From: an uncultured Pelagibacteraceae bacterium | Lineage (GTDB): Bacteria; Pseudomonadota; Alphaproteobacteria; Pelagibacterales; Pelagibacteraceae | Direction of reading: 5' to 3' | Length of the DNA: 64,000 bases | Assembly (NCBI GenBank): GCA_902634775.1 | Contig: CACPLG010000004.1 | Coordinates: 1 to 64,000 of the forward strand | Shown here: positions 29,439 through 37,661 of the stretch, in pieces | How the letters are laid out: each line of letters opens with the position of its first letter | Position numbering within the stretch: the stretch's first letter is position 1 | The notes under the pieces: model-generated | Database searches by the model: none | The model's input: only the letters and a program-made list of their open reading frames with translations | What the model was told of the DNA's origin: nothing | Position numbers and translations under genes: made by a program

Positions 29439-30324
29439 CAGGATATTCTTTTTTAACTCCTGTAATCATTAAACACCCTTGATCTTTTTCTCCAATTTGC
29501 ACTAATGATACTCCAAGCTTAAGTAAATTTATAGCTGCTTTTTCACTTTTAGGATATTTTTGATAACCCTCTAAGTAAGCAGAGGCAGCATCTGTATAAA
29601 GTTGTCTAATTCTAAATGTTTCTGCGTACCAATATTGTGCGCTACCTGCCATTTTATGTTCAGGATTTGTCATCACAAATTCTCTAAGCGCTCTCTCTGC
29701 AGTCGTGTAGTCTCCTTGTTTTAAAAAACTAGTAGCAAACTCGTATTGTTTGCCTGGTTTATCATTAGGTAAAATTTTTTCCTCTGACACAAATTTTTCT
29801 GTTATGACTGTTCCAGTTGTATCTATTGATTGAGTTTGTTGTGTTAATTCATTTGTTTCTGATGACTTGTAAGATACTGCGCCAAGATCTTGTGGTTGAG
29901 AAGAGCCAGGTAAAACTTTTTTCTTAGATATAACTTTTTTATCAATATCCTCGCCTTCTAAATTTTGGAACCTTAATTGATTATCTGCTTGAACTTTTGA
30001 TAATCTACTTGATAATTTATCGATTTTAAAATTGATTTCTTCAAATTTATTTGTCAAATCTTGAAATTGTTTTTCTATCTCAGACAATTTTAATAAATGT
30101 CTTGTAAGCACATCTTCATCATTTGAACTTAATTTTGTTTTGCTAGATATAATTATATCTGAAGACTGTGAATAAACAGCTTTTTCTAAAGTTTTTAAAT
30201 CTTTTTGTAATGTTTTTATTACTTCTAAAGTTTCTGTTTCTTCTGCCTTGACAAAAGAAATAGTTGAAAAAATAAATATTATTAAAAATAATATACATTT
30301 ATTTATATACTCTAAAAATTTCAT
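29365..30324 (-). CDS. cpoB: Cell division coordinator CpoB/YbgF (Tol-Pal associated)
   Basis: A 319-residue periplasmic protein. A signal peptide covers about 1-27 (hydrophobic core then FVKAEE). Residues 30-110 form a heptad-rich coiled coil, then a Gln/Thr linker, and from about 190 TPR repeats (QYEFATSFLKQGDYTTAERALREFV and similar). CpoB links outer-membrane constriction by Tol-Pal to septal wall synthesis. It is separated from pal by a strong terminator, so it may be expressed at a lower level than tolQRAB-pal. Confidence 0.9.
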   Translation of the reverse strand: MKFLEYINKCILFLIIFIFSTISFVKAEETETLEVIKTLQKDLKTLEKAVYSQSSDIIISSKTKLSSNDEDVLTRHLLKLSEIEKQFQDLTNKFEEINFKIDKLSSRLSKVQADNQLRFQNLEGEDIDKKVISKKKVLPGSSQPQDLGAVSYKSSETNELTQQTQSIDTTGTVITEKFVSEEKILPNDKPGKQYEFATSFLKQGDYTTAERALREFVMTNPEHKMAGSAQYWYAETFRIRQLYTDAASAYLEGYQKYPKSEKAAINLLKLGVSLVQIGEKDQGCLMITGVKKEYPDAKQSVLQKAKYEEKKFECKKKKS

Positions 30325-30351
30325 TAGTTGATTTCTATCTATAATGATGGC

Positions 30352-30388
30352 AAAAAAAAGACCCCAACAACTTATGTTATTGGGGTCT
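30352..30388 (-). terminator. Rho-independent terminator after pal
   Basis: On the minus strand, AGACCCCAA pairs with TTGGGGTCT, and after one A/C mismatch three more pairs close a four-base loop (hairpin 30359-30388). Seven T follow immediately (30352-30358). It lies 14 bases past the pal stop, between pal and cpoB. This is the only GC-rich intrinsic terminator I found in the window. There is no T run on the plus side, so it works in one direction. Confidence 0.88.
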
Positions 30389-30402
30389 GAATTTGTAAAT
30401 TA

Positions 30403-30876
30403 TTAGTTAGCTTTTACTGTTACTGATCTTCTGTTTTTTGACCAAGCTAAAGGATTTGAACCAGAGTCTACCGGTCTTTCTTTTCCATAACTAATTACTG
30501 AAATTCTGTTTCCAGATATTCCATAAGTCATTAAATAATCTTTAGCTGCGTTAGCTCTTCTTTCACCTAAAGCTAAGTTATATTCTCTTGTACCTCTTTC
30601 GTCAGCGTGACCTTCAAGAACTACATTTATTTTTGAATTTTTTCTTAACCAAGATGCTTGTTTTCTTAATGTCTCCCTTGAAGCAGTAGTTAAAACTGTT
30701 TCATTAGTTGCGAAGAAAACTCTATCTGGCACACCTGAAGCTAAATACTCAACTGTGTCTTTTCCAGTGTATACGTCACCTTGCATTTTGCCTGTAGTTT
30801 TTACGGCACATGCAGATAATAGAATACTTGCAAAAAATACTAGCAAAGTATTTCTAAAAATTTTGTTTAAACCCAT
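30403..30876 (-). CDS. pal: Peptidoglycan-associated lipoprotein Pal
   Basis: A 157-residue outer-membrane lipoprotein. The signal peptide ends in the lipobox LLSAC with Cys23 as the lipidated residue. The OmpA-like domain shows VFFATNETVLT, VLEGHADERGTREYN with the diaminopimelate-binding Asp and Arg, and LGERRANAAKDYL. It anchors the outer membrane to peptidoglycan and binds TolB. A good Shine-Dalgarno AAGGAG (30882-30887) precedes the ATG, and the 100-base gap to tolB may hold an internal promoter. A terminator follows the gene. Confidence 0.96.
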   Translation of the reverse strand: MGLNKIFRNTLLVFFASILLSACAVKTTGKMQGDVYTGKDTVEYLASGVPDRVFFATNETVLTTASRETLRKQASWLRKNSKINVVLEGHADERGTREYNLALGERRANAAKDYLMTYGISGNRISVISYGKERPVDSGSNPLAWSKNRRSVTVKAN

Positions 30877-30976
30877 TACTGCTCCTTAAAAGTTAATTTT
30901 GTACTTTTTCACAACTAAATAGATCTTTCAAGCTCAAAAATCAAGGAATTATTAATTTTTTTTGAAAATACCATAA

Positions 30977-32326
30977 TTAATCAGTTAATAATGACGACCA
31001 AGATGGGTCTGAAGCATCGGTCTCGGTTTTAACCATTCTTTCGTTATATCCAGTAAGATCTATAGACCAAAGTTTAGCCGAAAAGCCTTTTCCTGCTGAG
31101 TCTGATTTTGTCTCTCTATAAAAAATTAAAACTCTTCCATTAGGGGACCAGGAAGGAGCTTCTTGATAATAGTTTTCTGTAAGTAATCTTTCGCCAGTTC
31201 CATCTGTTCTCATTACACCAATATAAAACTTTCCTTTATGAAGCTTTGTAAAAGCTATCAAATCACCTCTTGGAGACCACACGGGTGTTCCGTAAAGACC
31301 ATTTCCAAAAGATATCCTTTTAACTTTTGAACCATCACTTCTCATTACATAGATTTGCTGATACCCACTTCTATCTGAATTAAAGCAAATATATTTACCG
31401 TCTGGAGAATATGATGGTGATGTATCAATTGATGGATGGTTTGTGATTTTTTCAACCTCTCTACTTTCAAGGTCCATAGTATAAATATCTGAGTTTCCAT
31501 CTTTAGCAAAACTCATAATAATTTTTTTTCCATCAGGAGAGAAACGTGGAGCAAATGTCATGCCAGGAAAGTCACCAACAACTTCTTGTATTCCAGTTTC
31601 AATATCTAGTAAATACACTCTAGGCAGATTCTTAAAATAAGATAAATAAGTGACCATTTGATTTGTTGGATTAAATCTTGGTGTTAAAACTAATTCATTT
31701 CCTAAAGTTAAGTATTTGGTGTTAAATCCATCTTGATCCATAATTGCTAATTTCTTGATACGACTTGTTTTAAGTCCTTCTTCAGCAACATAAATAATTC
31801 TAGTATCAAAATAACCTTTTTCACCGGTTAACCTTTGATAAACTTTATCGGTAATTATATGCCCAACTCTTCTCCAATTTTCTGAGACAGTGGTGAATGC
31901 TAACGCCATAATTTCTTTACCGGCTAATACATCCCATAACCTAAACTCAACTCTAAGCTTCTCATCAACTATCTTTACTTCTCCAGTTATTAAAGCTTGA
32001 GCTTTAATTAACGCCCAATCTTCAAATCTTGGTTTTACATGAGCAATATCTGGTTTTTGTAGAAAAGCTTTCGGATCCAACGGATTGAATAAACCTGATT
32101 GTCTTAAATTATTCTCAACAACTTTTGATATTTCTGCACCTATGTCTTCAAGTTTTAATAAATCTTTAAATTTTTCTTTAGAATTTTGATCAACAGATAA
32201 TGGCGATACTGCTAGTGGCAAAGGATTTAAATTACCTCTGGTAATATCTACTTCTATAAGAGACCAAGCTTTACCCCAATTAAAAGTAAACAAACAAATA
32301 GATATTAAAAAAATAATTCTTTTCAT
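30977..32326 (-). CDS. tolB: Tol-Pal system protein TolB
   Basis: A 449-residue periplasmic protein with a signal peptide of about 20 residues, an N-terminal TolB domain ([15 protein letters not shown] start) and a C-terminal six-bladed propeller seen as repeats of the type [24 protein letters not shown] and WSPNGRVL. It shuttles between TolA and Pal to drive outer-membrane constriction. It overlaps tolA by four bases. Confidence 0.96.
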   Translation of the reverse strand: MKRIIFLISICLFTFNWGKAWSLIEVDITRGNLNPLPLAVSPLSVDQNSKEKFKDLLKLEDIGAEISKVVENNLRQSGLFNPLDPKAFLQKPDIAHVKPRFEDWALIKAQALITGEVKIVDEKLRVEFRLWDVLAGKEIMALAFTTVSENWRRVGHIITDKVYQRLTGEKGYFDTRIIYVAEEGLKTSRIKKLAIMDQDGFNTKYLTLGNELVLTPRFNPTNQMVTYLSYFKNLPRVYLLDIETGIQEVVGDFPGMTFAPRFSPDGKKIIMSFAKDGNSDIYTMDLESREVEKITNHPSIDTSPSYSPDGKYICFNSDRSGYQQIYVMRSDGSKVKRISFGNGLYGTPVWSPRGDLIAFTKLHKGKFYIGVMRTDGTGERLLTENYYQEAPSWSPNGRVLIFYRETKSDSAGKGFSAKLWSIDLTGYNERMVKTETDASDPSWSSLLTD

Positions 32327-33141
32327 CCTTGAAGCATCTCCCTAGCATCAAAATTTAATTGAATTTCTTTCCATCTCTCATAACCTGTAGTTGGAACTCT
32401 TAAGGGCTGACACAATCTAATTGCTCTTAGAGCGCTTTCCGCTAAAACTTTATAAAAACCTTGTCCTGGTTTATTCATTCTAGCATGATCAAGTATTTCA
32501 GAATTAATAATTGTACCATCGGGTTTTAAATTTAGTTTAATTCTTACAAGAAGATCTTCATTATAAGGTAAGCCTAATGGGATACTCCAGCATCCAAATA
32601 TTTGTGCTTTAAGAGCATCTTCCTCATTTAAGGTCAATCCAGAGGAAATAACACTTTTTCTCTGTGATTGGGTTATTTTATTATCACTTTTAATCATCTC
32701 TGCAGTTTCTTCTTTCGATTTATCAATTAGCGCAGCAATATTGTTTGGATCAAATAATTCTTTTTTTTCAAATTCTGAAACTTGTTTAATTTCATCATCA
32801 ATTTTTTCTGGGTTTTGTTTATCCTGTTCTGGTTTTTTTACAATATTTTTTTGTTGATCTGGTAATGGTATTGCATCTGGTTTTTCTTTTTTAACTTTTT
32901 TTGGGGGTGCTTGCTCAGAAACAAGTTTTTCTTTTTCTTTCTTCTTTATTTCTTCAATAATCTTTTTAGCTTTAGGAGCATAAGGTATAGATGTTTTGTC
33001 AGTTATTTGAATAAGTTCTATGGATATAATCGGGGGAAGATCTATTGGTTTTTTTGCTAAAAATGGAAGGCTCAATGCTGTTATAATTATAAGAAATAAA
33101 TGTAGTAAAGATGATATAATAATATTATTAGCCACTATCAA
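32323..33141 (-). CDS. tolA: TolA-like energy transducer (TonB-type)
   Basis: A 272-residue inner-membrane protein with one N-terminal transmembrane helix (about 6-27), a long Lys/Glu/Pro-rich periplasmic arm (about 55-165) and a compact C-terminal domain with [31 protein letters not shown] and [11 protein letters not shown]. The arm is much shorter than in E. coli TolA but typical for this clade. Position between tolR and tolB settles the identity. It transmits proton-motive force from TolQR to TolB/Pal. Confidence 0.9.
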   Translation of the reverse strand: MIVANNIIISSLLHLFLIIITALSLPFLAKKPIDLPPIISIELIQITDKTSIPYAPKAKKIIEEIKKKEKEKLVSEQAPPKKVKKEKPDAIPLPDQQKNIVKKPEQDKQNPEKIDDEIKQVSEFEKKELFDPNNIAALIDKSKEETAEMIKSDNKITQSQRKSVISSGLTLNEEDALKAQIFGCWSIPLGLPYNEDLLVRIKLNLKPDGTIINSEILDHARMNKPGQGFYKVLAESALRAIRLCQPLRVPTTGYERWKEIQLNFDAREMLQG

Positions 33142-33558
33142 TCACCTCTCTTTATAAGGTTCTGAAATAAGCGCTACTTTTGTAAATCCTGAACCAGAAA
33201 GCATTCCCATAACTTCTAGAACTCTTCCATAATTGATTGTCTTGTCTCCTCTTACATATATTCTTGTGTCTGTCCTGTTTTTTGAAACAGCTAATATTTT
33301 AGCAATTACATTATCAAACTCAACTTTAGACTCTTGAATAAATATCTCTCCTTTTGAATTTATACTTAAAGTTAATGGTTCTTGTTCCTCAGGAAGAGAG
33401 TCAGCTGAACTTTCTGGTAGATCCACTTGAACACCAACTGTCAATAATGGTGCTGTGACCATAAAAACAATTAAAAGAACCAACATAACATCAACAAATG
33501 GTGTTACATTTATTTCACTTATTGGATCTTTAGATTTATTTTTTAAATTAAAAGCCAT
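33142..33558 (-). CDS. tolR: Tol-Pal system protein TolR
   Basis: A 138-residue ExbD/TolR protein. One transmembrane helix after ISEINVTPFVDVMLVLLIVFMVTAP contains the conserved Asp needed for proton conduction, followed by a periplasmic domain ending RGDKTINYGRVLEVM. Together with TolQ it forms the stator-like proton channel. It adjoins tolA with no gap and follows tolQ after three bases. Confidence 0.95.
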   Translation of the reverse strand: MAFNLKNKSKDPISEINVTPFVDVMLVLLIVFMVTAPLLTVGVQVDLPESSADSLPEEQEPLTLSINSKGEIFIQESKVEFDNVIAKILAVSKNRTDTRIYVRGDKTINYGRVLEVMGMLSGSGFTKVALISEPYKER

Positions 33559-33561
33559 TAG

Positions 33562-34236
33562 TTAAATAGTAGAAATGAATCTTTTGGCAAAATTTTCTAA
33601 TCTTTGAGAATATTTTTTTGAGTCGTTATTAAATTTGTTATAAGCTACAACCGCAGGTATAGCTGCTAAGAGGCCGAGAGCTGTTGCAAATAATGCTTCT
33701 GCAATACCTGGCGCGACAATAGCTAAACTTGTGTTTCTTGAAACTGCAATTGACTGAAACGAATTCATAATTCCCCAAACTGTTCCGAACAAACCAATAA
33801 ACGGTGCAGTTGAACCTACGGTTGCTAAAAATGAATAATTTTTTTCAAGCCTGTTAACTTCATTTTCTATATTAGACTCTAATAAACTTGAAAGCTTTTC
33901 ATTTAAATTACTTCTAGATCTTGATTTAAGAACAACTTGCATGGTCTTTTTAAAAACATTTGACATTGGGTCATCAACATTTGCCGGTAAATTATTATAG
34001 AAACTTTCGGCAGATCTTGATTTCCAAAATTTTTCTTCAAACTCTTGGGTTGATAAATTTATTTTCTTAAATAACTTAAATTTTTCTATAATTATCGCCC
34101 AAGTATAAATTGATGCTGCAATTAACAAGACAATAACTGATTTTACAATTATGTCTGCTCTTAGAAATAGGCTCCATAAAGAGAAGTCTACAGAACTTCC
34201 TAGTCCTACAGATTGTGATGCTATATCGGCTTCCAT
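33562..34236 (-). CDS. tolQ: Tol-Pal system proton channel TolQ
   Basis: A 224-residue inner-membrane protein of the MotA/TolQ/ExbB family. Three transmembrane segments are visible (about 30-48, 135-155 and 170-190), with the signature FLATVGSTAPFIGLFGTVWGIMNSF and IAEALFATALGLLAAIPAVVAYN. It heads the tolQRAB-pal operon. The 56 bases upstream separate it from the ruvC-like gene and should hold the promoter, though no convincing boxes are visible. Confidence 0.95.
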   Translation of the reverse strand: MEADIASQSVGLGSSVDFSLWSLFLRADIIVKSVIVLLIAASIYTWAIIIEKFKLFKKINLSTQEFEEKFWKSRSAESFYNNLPANVDDPMSNVFKKTMQVVLKSRSRSNLNEKLSSLLESNIENEVNRLEKNYSFLATVGSTAPFIGLFGTVWGIMNSFQSIAVSRNTSLAIVAPGIAEALFATALGLLAAIPAVVAYNKFNNDSKKYSQRLENFAKRFISTI

Positions 34237-34292
34237 GAAAAATCTTTCACACTAAAATGTGTCATCAATTTGACCTGGGAGATTAAATAAAT

Positions 34293-34781
34293 CTAATATT
34301 TAGCGTTTTGGTAATAAAAACTAGAAATTAGTATCGCATCCGCTTTATTAGCATCTTTTTTTTTTGACAATTTTGACGAAAAGTATGGATAAATTTCAAT
34401 AGCTTTTGTCCTGCTAGCGTCTTTGTTTGTATTTATCAAATTAAAGAATTTTTTCCATTTAACTGGCGAAACAAAATCCATTGGAATTTGCATTGCAGAA
34501 AAAATTCCTTTCAACACTCCAAAAGACTGTCCAAAATTAAACATGCTAGTAACTCCTTGTCCTGGCATTGCAGAAACTTGTTCGATCACAGCTATTACTT
34601 TCGTCTTATCTTCTCCTGTTACAGCTTTTTGAATTTCGTTAAATATTTGAGAAGCATTAACTTGGGATTTATTTTTTTTTCCTACAGCCATTTTTGGCAT
34701 TTCAAATACATCCACTATCTTTCCATCTTTAAATAAACATATAGCACCATTAATTCCAGGATCTATTCCAATTATTAACAT
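34293..34781 (-). CDS. RuvC-fold Holliday-junction resolvase, phage-type
   Basis: A 162-residue RNase H-fold nuclease. Acidic residues expected at the active site are D7 (GIDPG), E67 (VIEQV) and D143/D148 near the C-terminus (KKDANKADAIL). The signature AMPGQGVTSMFNFGQSFG with the following SPVKWKKFF is the pattern I associate with phage and phage-derived RuvC-like proteins, not with the canonical RuvC encoded beside ruvA and ruvB. It sits after yebC and before tolQ, where alphaproteobacteria often carry ruvC-ruvA-ruvB. Probable role: resolving branched DNA, perhaps without RuvAB. The exact family is uncertain. Confidence 0.75.
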   Translation of the reverse strand: MLIIGIDPGINGAICLFKDGKIVDVFEMPKMAVGKKNKSQVNASQIFNEIQKAVTGEDKTKVIAVIEQVSAMPGQGVTSMFNFGQSFGVLKGIFSAMQIPMDFVSPVKWKKFFNLINTNKDASRTKAIEIYPYFSSKLSKKKDANKADAILISSFYYQNAKY

Positions 34782-34784
34782 TGA

Positions 34785-35507
34785 TTAATCTTCTTCCCCA
34801 AAATTCGAGTAAACCCTTTGAACATCATCGTCATCATCTAATAATTCTATAAGTTTTTTTATGTCTTCTTTAATCTCACCTTCGCTGGAAACCTTGTTTA
34901 ACGGAATCCACTCAATATCTGTAGATATAAAATTTTCAACATGAGACTCAATTTTTTTTTTTATAGAATAAATATCTTCAAAACTGCAATGTATCTCATG
35001 AAAATTTTCTAAGGAAAAGCATTCTTCCGCACCAGCATCAATTGCTAGCTCAAAAATTTTATCGTCTTTAATTTCATTTATGTCTATTCTAATTACGCCA
35101 ATTTGTTTAAAATTGTGAGCTGCAGAACCTTGGGTACCCAAATTACCACCATTTTTTTGAAAAATTGTTCTTAATTTTGAGGCAGTTCTATTTTTATTAT
35201 CTGTAAGTGCTTCAACAATTATAGCAACTTTATCTTTACCAAAACCTTCGTATCTTATCTTTTCAAAATTTGATTGATTTGATGATTTTGATTTATCAAT
35301 GGCTCTCTCGATGTTATCTTTTGGCATATTTGAAGATCTTGCTGCTTGAATAGCAGATCTAAGTCTCGGGTTCATTAAAGGATCTTTATCTCCAAGTTTA
35401 GCAGCTACTGTAATCTCTCTAGAAAGTTTCGAGAAAATCTTCGACCTTTCTTTATCTGCTCTACCTTTTTTATGTTTTATACCAGCCCAATGAGAATGTC
35501 CTGCCAT
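34785..35507 (-). CDS. yebC: YebC/TACO1-family translation/transcription factor
   Basis: A 240-residue protein with the invariant start MAGHSHWAGIKHKKGRADK, followed by FSKLSREITVAAKLGD, NPRLRSAIQAARSSNMPKDNIERAI and EALTDNKNRTA. Family members bind DNA or ribosomes; recent work links some to relief of ribosome stalling at proline runs. It is one base from the ymdB-type gene and three bases from the RuvC-like gene, keeping the common yebC-ruvC adjacency. The acidic C-terminus (LLDDDDDVQRVYSN) is typical. Confidence 0.95.
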   Translation of the reverse strand: MAGHSHWAGIKHKKGRADKERSKIFSKLSREITVAAKLGDKDPLMNPRLRSAIQAARSSNMPKDNIERAIDKSKSSNQSNFEKIRYEGFGKDKVAIIVEALTDNKNRTASKLRTIFQKNGGNLGTQGSAAHNFKQIGVIRIDINEIKDDKIFELAIDAGAEECFSLENFHEIHCSFEDIYSIKKKIESHVENFISTDIEWIPLNKVSSEGEIKEDIKKLIELLDDDDDVQRVYSNFGEED

Positions 35508-35508
35508 A

Positions 35509-36315
35509 TTATTTTGAGTTATTTAAAACACCCCCAACAATTATACTATTAATATTTTTAGCTAGTCCTGATGTTTCATCACAATCTACCATAACACCCG
35601 ATAAAGAACCATCCCCCAAAGATGGATAATGTTTTTCAGAATCTTGTTTAAAGAATCTTTTTAATGAGTTTTCTTTATTCATCCCAATTACTGAGTCGTA
35701 GTCACCACACATTCCAGAGTCTGTGATATACGCAGTTCCGCCTTTTAAAACTCTTGCGTCATTTGTTGGAATGTGCGTGTGAGTACCAGTAACTAAAGTT
35801 GCTTTACTATCAAACAAATGTCCCATTGCCATTTTTTCTGAAGTAGTTTCACAATGCAAGTCGACAACTAAAAAGTCATAATCTTTTTTTAGTCGATATT
35901 TTTTTTGAAAGTTTTCAGCTGTTTTAAAAACATCTTCACTTTTTCTCATGAAAACATTTCCCATTAAATTTAATACACCTATTTTAAAATTTTTTGATGT
36001 TTGATAAATTTCAAATCCTTTTCCTGGCGATACTCCAATTAAATTAAATGGTCTAAGAAGTCTGTTATCATCCTCAACGAGTTTTAGAGTTTCTTTATGA
36101 TCCCAAACATGATTTCCAGTTGTGAGTACATTAACTCCAAATTTAATTAGATTGTCTAAAACATCTTTTGTAATACCTACTCCGTTATGAGCTGCGTTTT
36201 CACCATTTGCTATTACAAAATTTATCTTATTTTCCTCAACAATCTTCTTAAGATATTTTTTTACAACTATACAACCCGATGGTCCTACGATGTCGCCTAA
36301 AAATAAAATTTTCAT
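35509..36315 (-). CDS. YmdB/TIGR00282-family metallophosphoesterase
   Basis: A 268-residue calcineurin-like phosphoesterase. Metal ligands are visible in FLGDIVG, ANGENAAHNGVGI, TTGNHVWDHKE and VVDLHCETTSEKMAMG, then TGTHTHIPTNDARVL. The best-known member, Bacillus YmdB, has 2',3'-cyclic nucleotide phosphodiesterase activity and affects biofilm genes; the role in alphaproteobacteria is unknown. It overlaps the fthC stop by four bases and is followed by yebC. Confidence 0.85.
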   Translation of the reverse strand: MKILFLGDIVGPSGCIVVKKYLKKIVEENKINFVIANGENAAHNGVGITKDVLDNLIKFGVNVLTTGNHVWDHKETLKLVEDDNRLLRPFNLIGVSPGKGFEIYQTSKNFKIGVLNLMGNVFMRKSEDVFKTAENFQKKYRLKKDYDFLVVDLHCETTSEKMAMGHLFDSKATLVTGTHTHIPTNDARVLKGGTAYITDSGMCGDYDSVIGMNKENSLKRFFKQDSEKHYPSLGDGSLSGVMVDCDETSGLAKNINSIIVGGVLNNSK

Positions 36316-36854
36316 TTATAAATTCTTTTTTCAGTAATTATGAAATCCATTTTTTTATCATATTTTTCAACTGGCACTTTATTAATTTTTTGATAAGAAA
36401 GAGCAAGTCCGATTTTAACACAGTTATTTTGTTTCTCAATTTTTTGAATAAACCTGTCATAGAAACCTCCTCCATAACCAAGTCTATTTAAGCTAGAGTC
36501 AAAAGCTAACATCGGAATTATTAATGTAGACGGAGTTATTTTTTTTCCCTTAAAAGGCTCTAAGATACCAAATCTATTTATTGTTAAAGGCTCATTTGGA
36601 CTCCAGCTATAAAAAGACATCTCAAATTTATTATTAATTATGGGTAAAGAAATTATAAATTTTTTCCTAATTAATCGATACATTAATTCTAAAGTAGATA
36701 ACTCATCACCAAACGGATAATACAATCCAACTCTTTTGTTTGGAGATTTCTGCTCAATCAATTTAATTATTACCTCAGAATTAACTGTGATTTTTTTTTT
36801 GGCGAATTTTGATCGAATTTTAGATATCTTTTTTCTTAATTGAAATTTGTTCAC
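36312..36854 (-). CDS. fthC: 5-formyltetrahydrofolate cyclo-ligase
   Basis: A 180-residue ATP-dependent enzyme that returns 5-formyl-THF to 5,10-methenyl-THF. The N-terminal LRKKISKIRSKFA, the nucleotide motif around RVGLYYPFGDELS and the conserved LGYGGGFYDRFI close to the C-terminus identify it. It lies eight bases after zapA. That gap is where the 6S RNA gene stands in many proteobacteria, and it is too small here. Confidence 0.9.
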   Translation of the reverse strand: MNKFQLRKKISKIRSKFAKKKITVNSEVIIKLIEQKSPNKRVGLYYPFGDELSTLELMYRLIRKKFIISLPIINNKFEMSFYSWSPNEPLTINRFGILEPFKGKKITPSTLIIPMLAFDSSLNRLGYGGGFYDRFIQKIEKQNNCVKIGLALSYQKINKVPVEKYDKKMDFIITEKRIYK

Positions 36855-36862
36855 CTCTAAAT

Positions 36863-37300
36863 CTAATTTTTAAGATTAACTCGTTCAACAAATTCCTCTA
36901 TTTCTTTTGCAGTGTTAGAAATTAATTGATCATAATTATTGTTTATTTTATCAAGCTCTTTTTGCAAGTTATTGATATCGTTGTTCAATTTAATTGCTTC
37001 ATCTTCTTTTTCATCCTTGTAGCCGTATACAAGAGACTTCAGCTCTTTAAATTTTTCAGTTAGATTAGTTAATTCTACCTTTTTTTTCTCAACATTTTTT
37101 TTGGTATCAAAATACTCATCCATCACTTTAATAGCAGTGATCAATAATAATTTATTTTCACCTATGTTTCCTAAGTCATTTTTTAATTTTTCAAATTTGT
37201 CGTTTAAATTGGCTGCTAACTCTTCAAGATGATCCTCTTGACCATCTTCACATGAAAGAAGAAAGTCTTTTCCATTAAATTTTATATTTACATTTGCCAT
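36863..37300 (-). CDS. zapA: Cell division protein ZapA
   Basis: A 145-residue ZapA-family protein. The N-terminal NVNIKFNGKDFLLSCEDGQEDHLEELAANLNDKFEKL matches the ZapA globular domain, which binds FtsZ and bundles protofilaments, followed by a coiled coil from about residue 70. It overlaps the preceding coiled-coil gene by 13 bases and precedes fthC, the usual proteobacterial order. Confidence 0.88.
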   Translation of the reverse strand: MANVNIKFNGKDFLLSCEDGQEDHLEELAANLNDKFEKLKNDLGNIGENKLLLITAIKVMDEYFDTKKNVEKKKVELTNLTEKFKELKSLVYGYKDEKEDEAIKLNNDINNLQKELDKINNNYDQLISNTAKEIEEFVERVNLKN

Positions 37301-37611
37301 TTTTCAATCTCATCAAGTAAAGTATCTGTTTCTTGATTTAATTCATCAATTTTTTCGTCAAACTCTAATCTTTTCACTCTATCTTCTTTTTTTTCAACCA
37401 TCATTTGTTTAATTTTGACTTGCAGATTGCCGTGTTCATCACTTAAATTTTTGTATTTTTTTTCCAATTCATTTTTTTCAATTTCTAATTGATTTTTTTG
37501 ATCAACTAATTCTTTAATGTCTACAGATATCTGGTCATTTTTTAGATCAAGTTTTTTTAATTTCTTAAGTGCGTCCTCAAGTTTTTTTTCTTTTTCGCTG
37601 ATATATTTCAT
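37288..37611 (-). CDS. Small coiled-coil protein upstream of zapA
   Basis: A 107-residue soluble protein that is almost entirely a charged coiled coil (Leu/Ile at heptad positions, Lys/Glu elsewhere), without signal peptide or membrane segment. Alphaproteobacteria often have a DUF4164-like or ZapB-like coiled-coil gene at this place before zapA, so a role with ZapA/FtsZ is a reasonable guess from position. The sequence itself gives no catalytic motif. It starts 50 bases from the divergent tkt gene. Confidence 0.65.
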   Translation of the reverse strand: MKYISEKEKKLEDALKKLKKLDLKNDQISVDIKELVDQKNQLEIEKNELEKKYKNLSDEHGNLQVKIKQMMVEKKEDRVKRLEFDEKIDELNQETDTLLDEIEKWQM

Positions 37612-37661
37612 ATATATATAATTATATATTAATGAGTCTCTTAGTCTAGATAGGAATATTT

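Noticed and set aside
34276-34292. Short inverted repeat AGATT/AATCT after the RuvC-like gene as an operator or terminator.
   Set aside because: Five A/T-rich pairs are expected by chance in this composition, and no T run follows.
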